Source of the DNA: Nemertoderma westbladi
Taxonomy: Eukaryota; Xenacoelomorpha; Nemertodermatida; Nemertodermatidae
Length of the DNA stretch: 54,622 bases
Assembly: GCA_032718475.1 (NCBI GenBank)
Contig: JAUCBJ010001092.1
Span: forward strand, 1 to 54,622
Direction of reading: 5' to 3'
Below the pieces are notes generated by a model. That model was not told the DNA's origin. It searched no databases and saw only the letters and a list, made by a program, of their open reading frames with translations. A program made the position numbers and the translations under genes. This document shows positions 53,713 to 54,622 of this stretch, one piece after another; position 1 is the first letter of the stretch; the number at the start of each line of letters is the position of its first letter.

Positions 53713-54620
53713 CTATTAACTTGTGCTTCAATAATTATAATTTTATAAATTTTAACATCTGTTTAGTCTTGTTACTATGGTAACTGGATTGTGTAATTAA
53801 CGTGGAACGGCTTGTATATGGATGGACCTTATTGATGTGTTGCAAAACCCCAAATTTATATATATTACATTATTTTGCTACAAATAGAGTATTGAATTTA
53901 GACTTGAATGATATAGACTTTAATAAACTCCAGTCACCATGGTAACTAGATATTTCTGGAATGTTTTCAGTTTCACCAAAAGTCCCAACTAGTGGTCCAG
54001 ATAACACATACCCAGTTTCATAAAATTTTATCATGAAGTCTATGTCCAAATGAGTAATTTTTGCATAAAAACATCTGTTTTCAGCGGTTGTCATGGTAAC
54101 TGCAAAATAGAACAATCAAATTCGGACGCAGAATAATTTATATAGTGGGGGTAGGGGTTGGTCCCAAGTAATAACACCTTAACCTTAGGCTTCAAATTAA
54201 CATTTTATAAATTTTAACATCTGTTTAGCCTGGTTGCCAAGGTAACTGGATTTTCTATTTAACTTCAATCGGCTCTGCTATGGACCTTATAGTTGAGTTG
54301 AGAAACCCCAAGTTTATATCTATTATAGTTTTCCTACAAATAGAGTTATAAATATTGACTTGAAATACATAGACTTTTTTTGAAGTCCGTTGCCATGGAA
54401 ACCAGATTTTTCCTGGATATGAGACCCGGCCCAAAAGATGCGCCTCGTCGAGTAGTATATACATGCAAAATTTCAGGGTACTTTTAAAGGCTAGTTTTTT
54501 CACCTATCAAAAAAAACCAAATCTGCCTCACACAAGTAAAATAGCCCACTATGAATAGACCATCTCAGCTAAGGAAAATCTTTCTTAGCGAAAGTAGTTG
54601 ATTTTCCTTAGCTTCGTGGA
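53713..54620 (-). mobile_element. HINE-like element copy 11, partial
   Basis: Contains the core from CTATTAACTTGTGC to the terminal CTTAGCTTCGTGGA at 54620, two bases before the window end. The hairpin-end half is missing. Confidence 0.75.
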
Positions 54621-54622
54621 AT

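Noticed and set aside
41211-54503. Recurring minus-strand open frames of 63-103 codons (MTWDQPLPPLYNLFCIRI..., MYILLDEAHLLGRV...)
   Set aside because: They recur because the element copies recur; lengths vary, stops and frameshifts differ between copies, and no domain is visible. They are probably noncoding element core.

Overview
This is a window of animal (metazoan) nuclear DNA, AT-rich and dense in repeats. Three conserved eukaryotic genes fix the kingdom: a Polycomb EED/ESC WD40 protein, the catalytic subunit of Rab3GAP, and the autoprocessed NUP98-NUP96 precursor. A tyrosine recombinase of the DUF3504/Crypton type, LINE fragments of animal type, a hammerhead-bearing tRNA-derived SINE and a cluster of pearl/HINE-like elements also fit a marine-invertebrate-like genome. 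I cannot name the phylum. All three conserved genes are single uninterrupted open frames (about 372, 1059 and 1772 codons), so the lineage looks intron-poor here, although the intergenic DNA is not compact.

Layout. 1-1340 (minus): an unrecognised gene with an Ala/Glu/Arg-rich coiled coil, split over two overlapping frames and cut by the window edge. 1341-6140: intergenic DNA with short ACCGGT-type motifs, small tandem duplications and tRNA-like remnants. 6141-7256 (plus): EED. 7257-14100: transposon debris (a TTAA-flanked element with long C runs, a foldback element with a 9-bp target duplication, a 30-bp satellite, a 5'-truncated LINE). 14142-17419: RAB3GAP1, with its start region present three times. 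17928-20158: a 15-bp minisatellite. 20494-20663: a SINE with a hammerhead ribozyme motif. 20700-24400: decayed inverted-repeat elements and a perfect 63-bp palindrome. 24403-29721: NUP98-NUP96. 29955-31990: two more minisatellites, one made of E-boxes. 34486-36369: a LINE reverse transcriptase broken by a hAT-like insertion. 37506-38903: the tyrosine recombinase. 39204-39847: a MITE with a perfect 8-bp target duplication. 40704-54620: at least eleven whole or partial copies of one nonautonomous Helitron/Helentron-like element, several nested inside others.

The most striking part is that last 14 kb. Each element has a TC-type end, a hairpin end and subterminal inverted repeats. Its core is made of roughly 150-bp units, each centred on a palindrome resembling the RFX X-box. 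Uninterrupted sister copies in the same window act as empty sites and show that insertion occurred without target-site duplication. The host genes work in unrelated processes (chromatin silencing, Rab regulation, nuclear pore) and show no sign of functional clustering.
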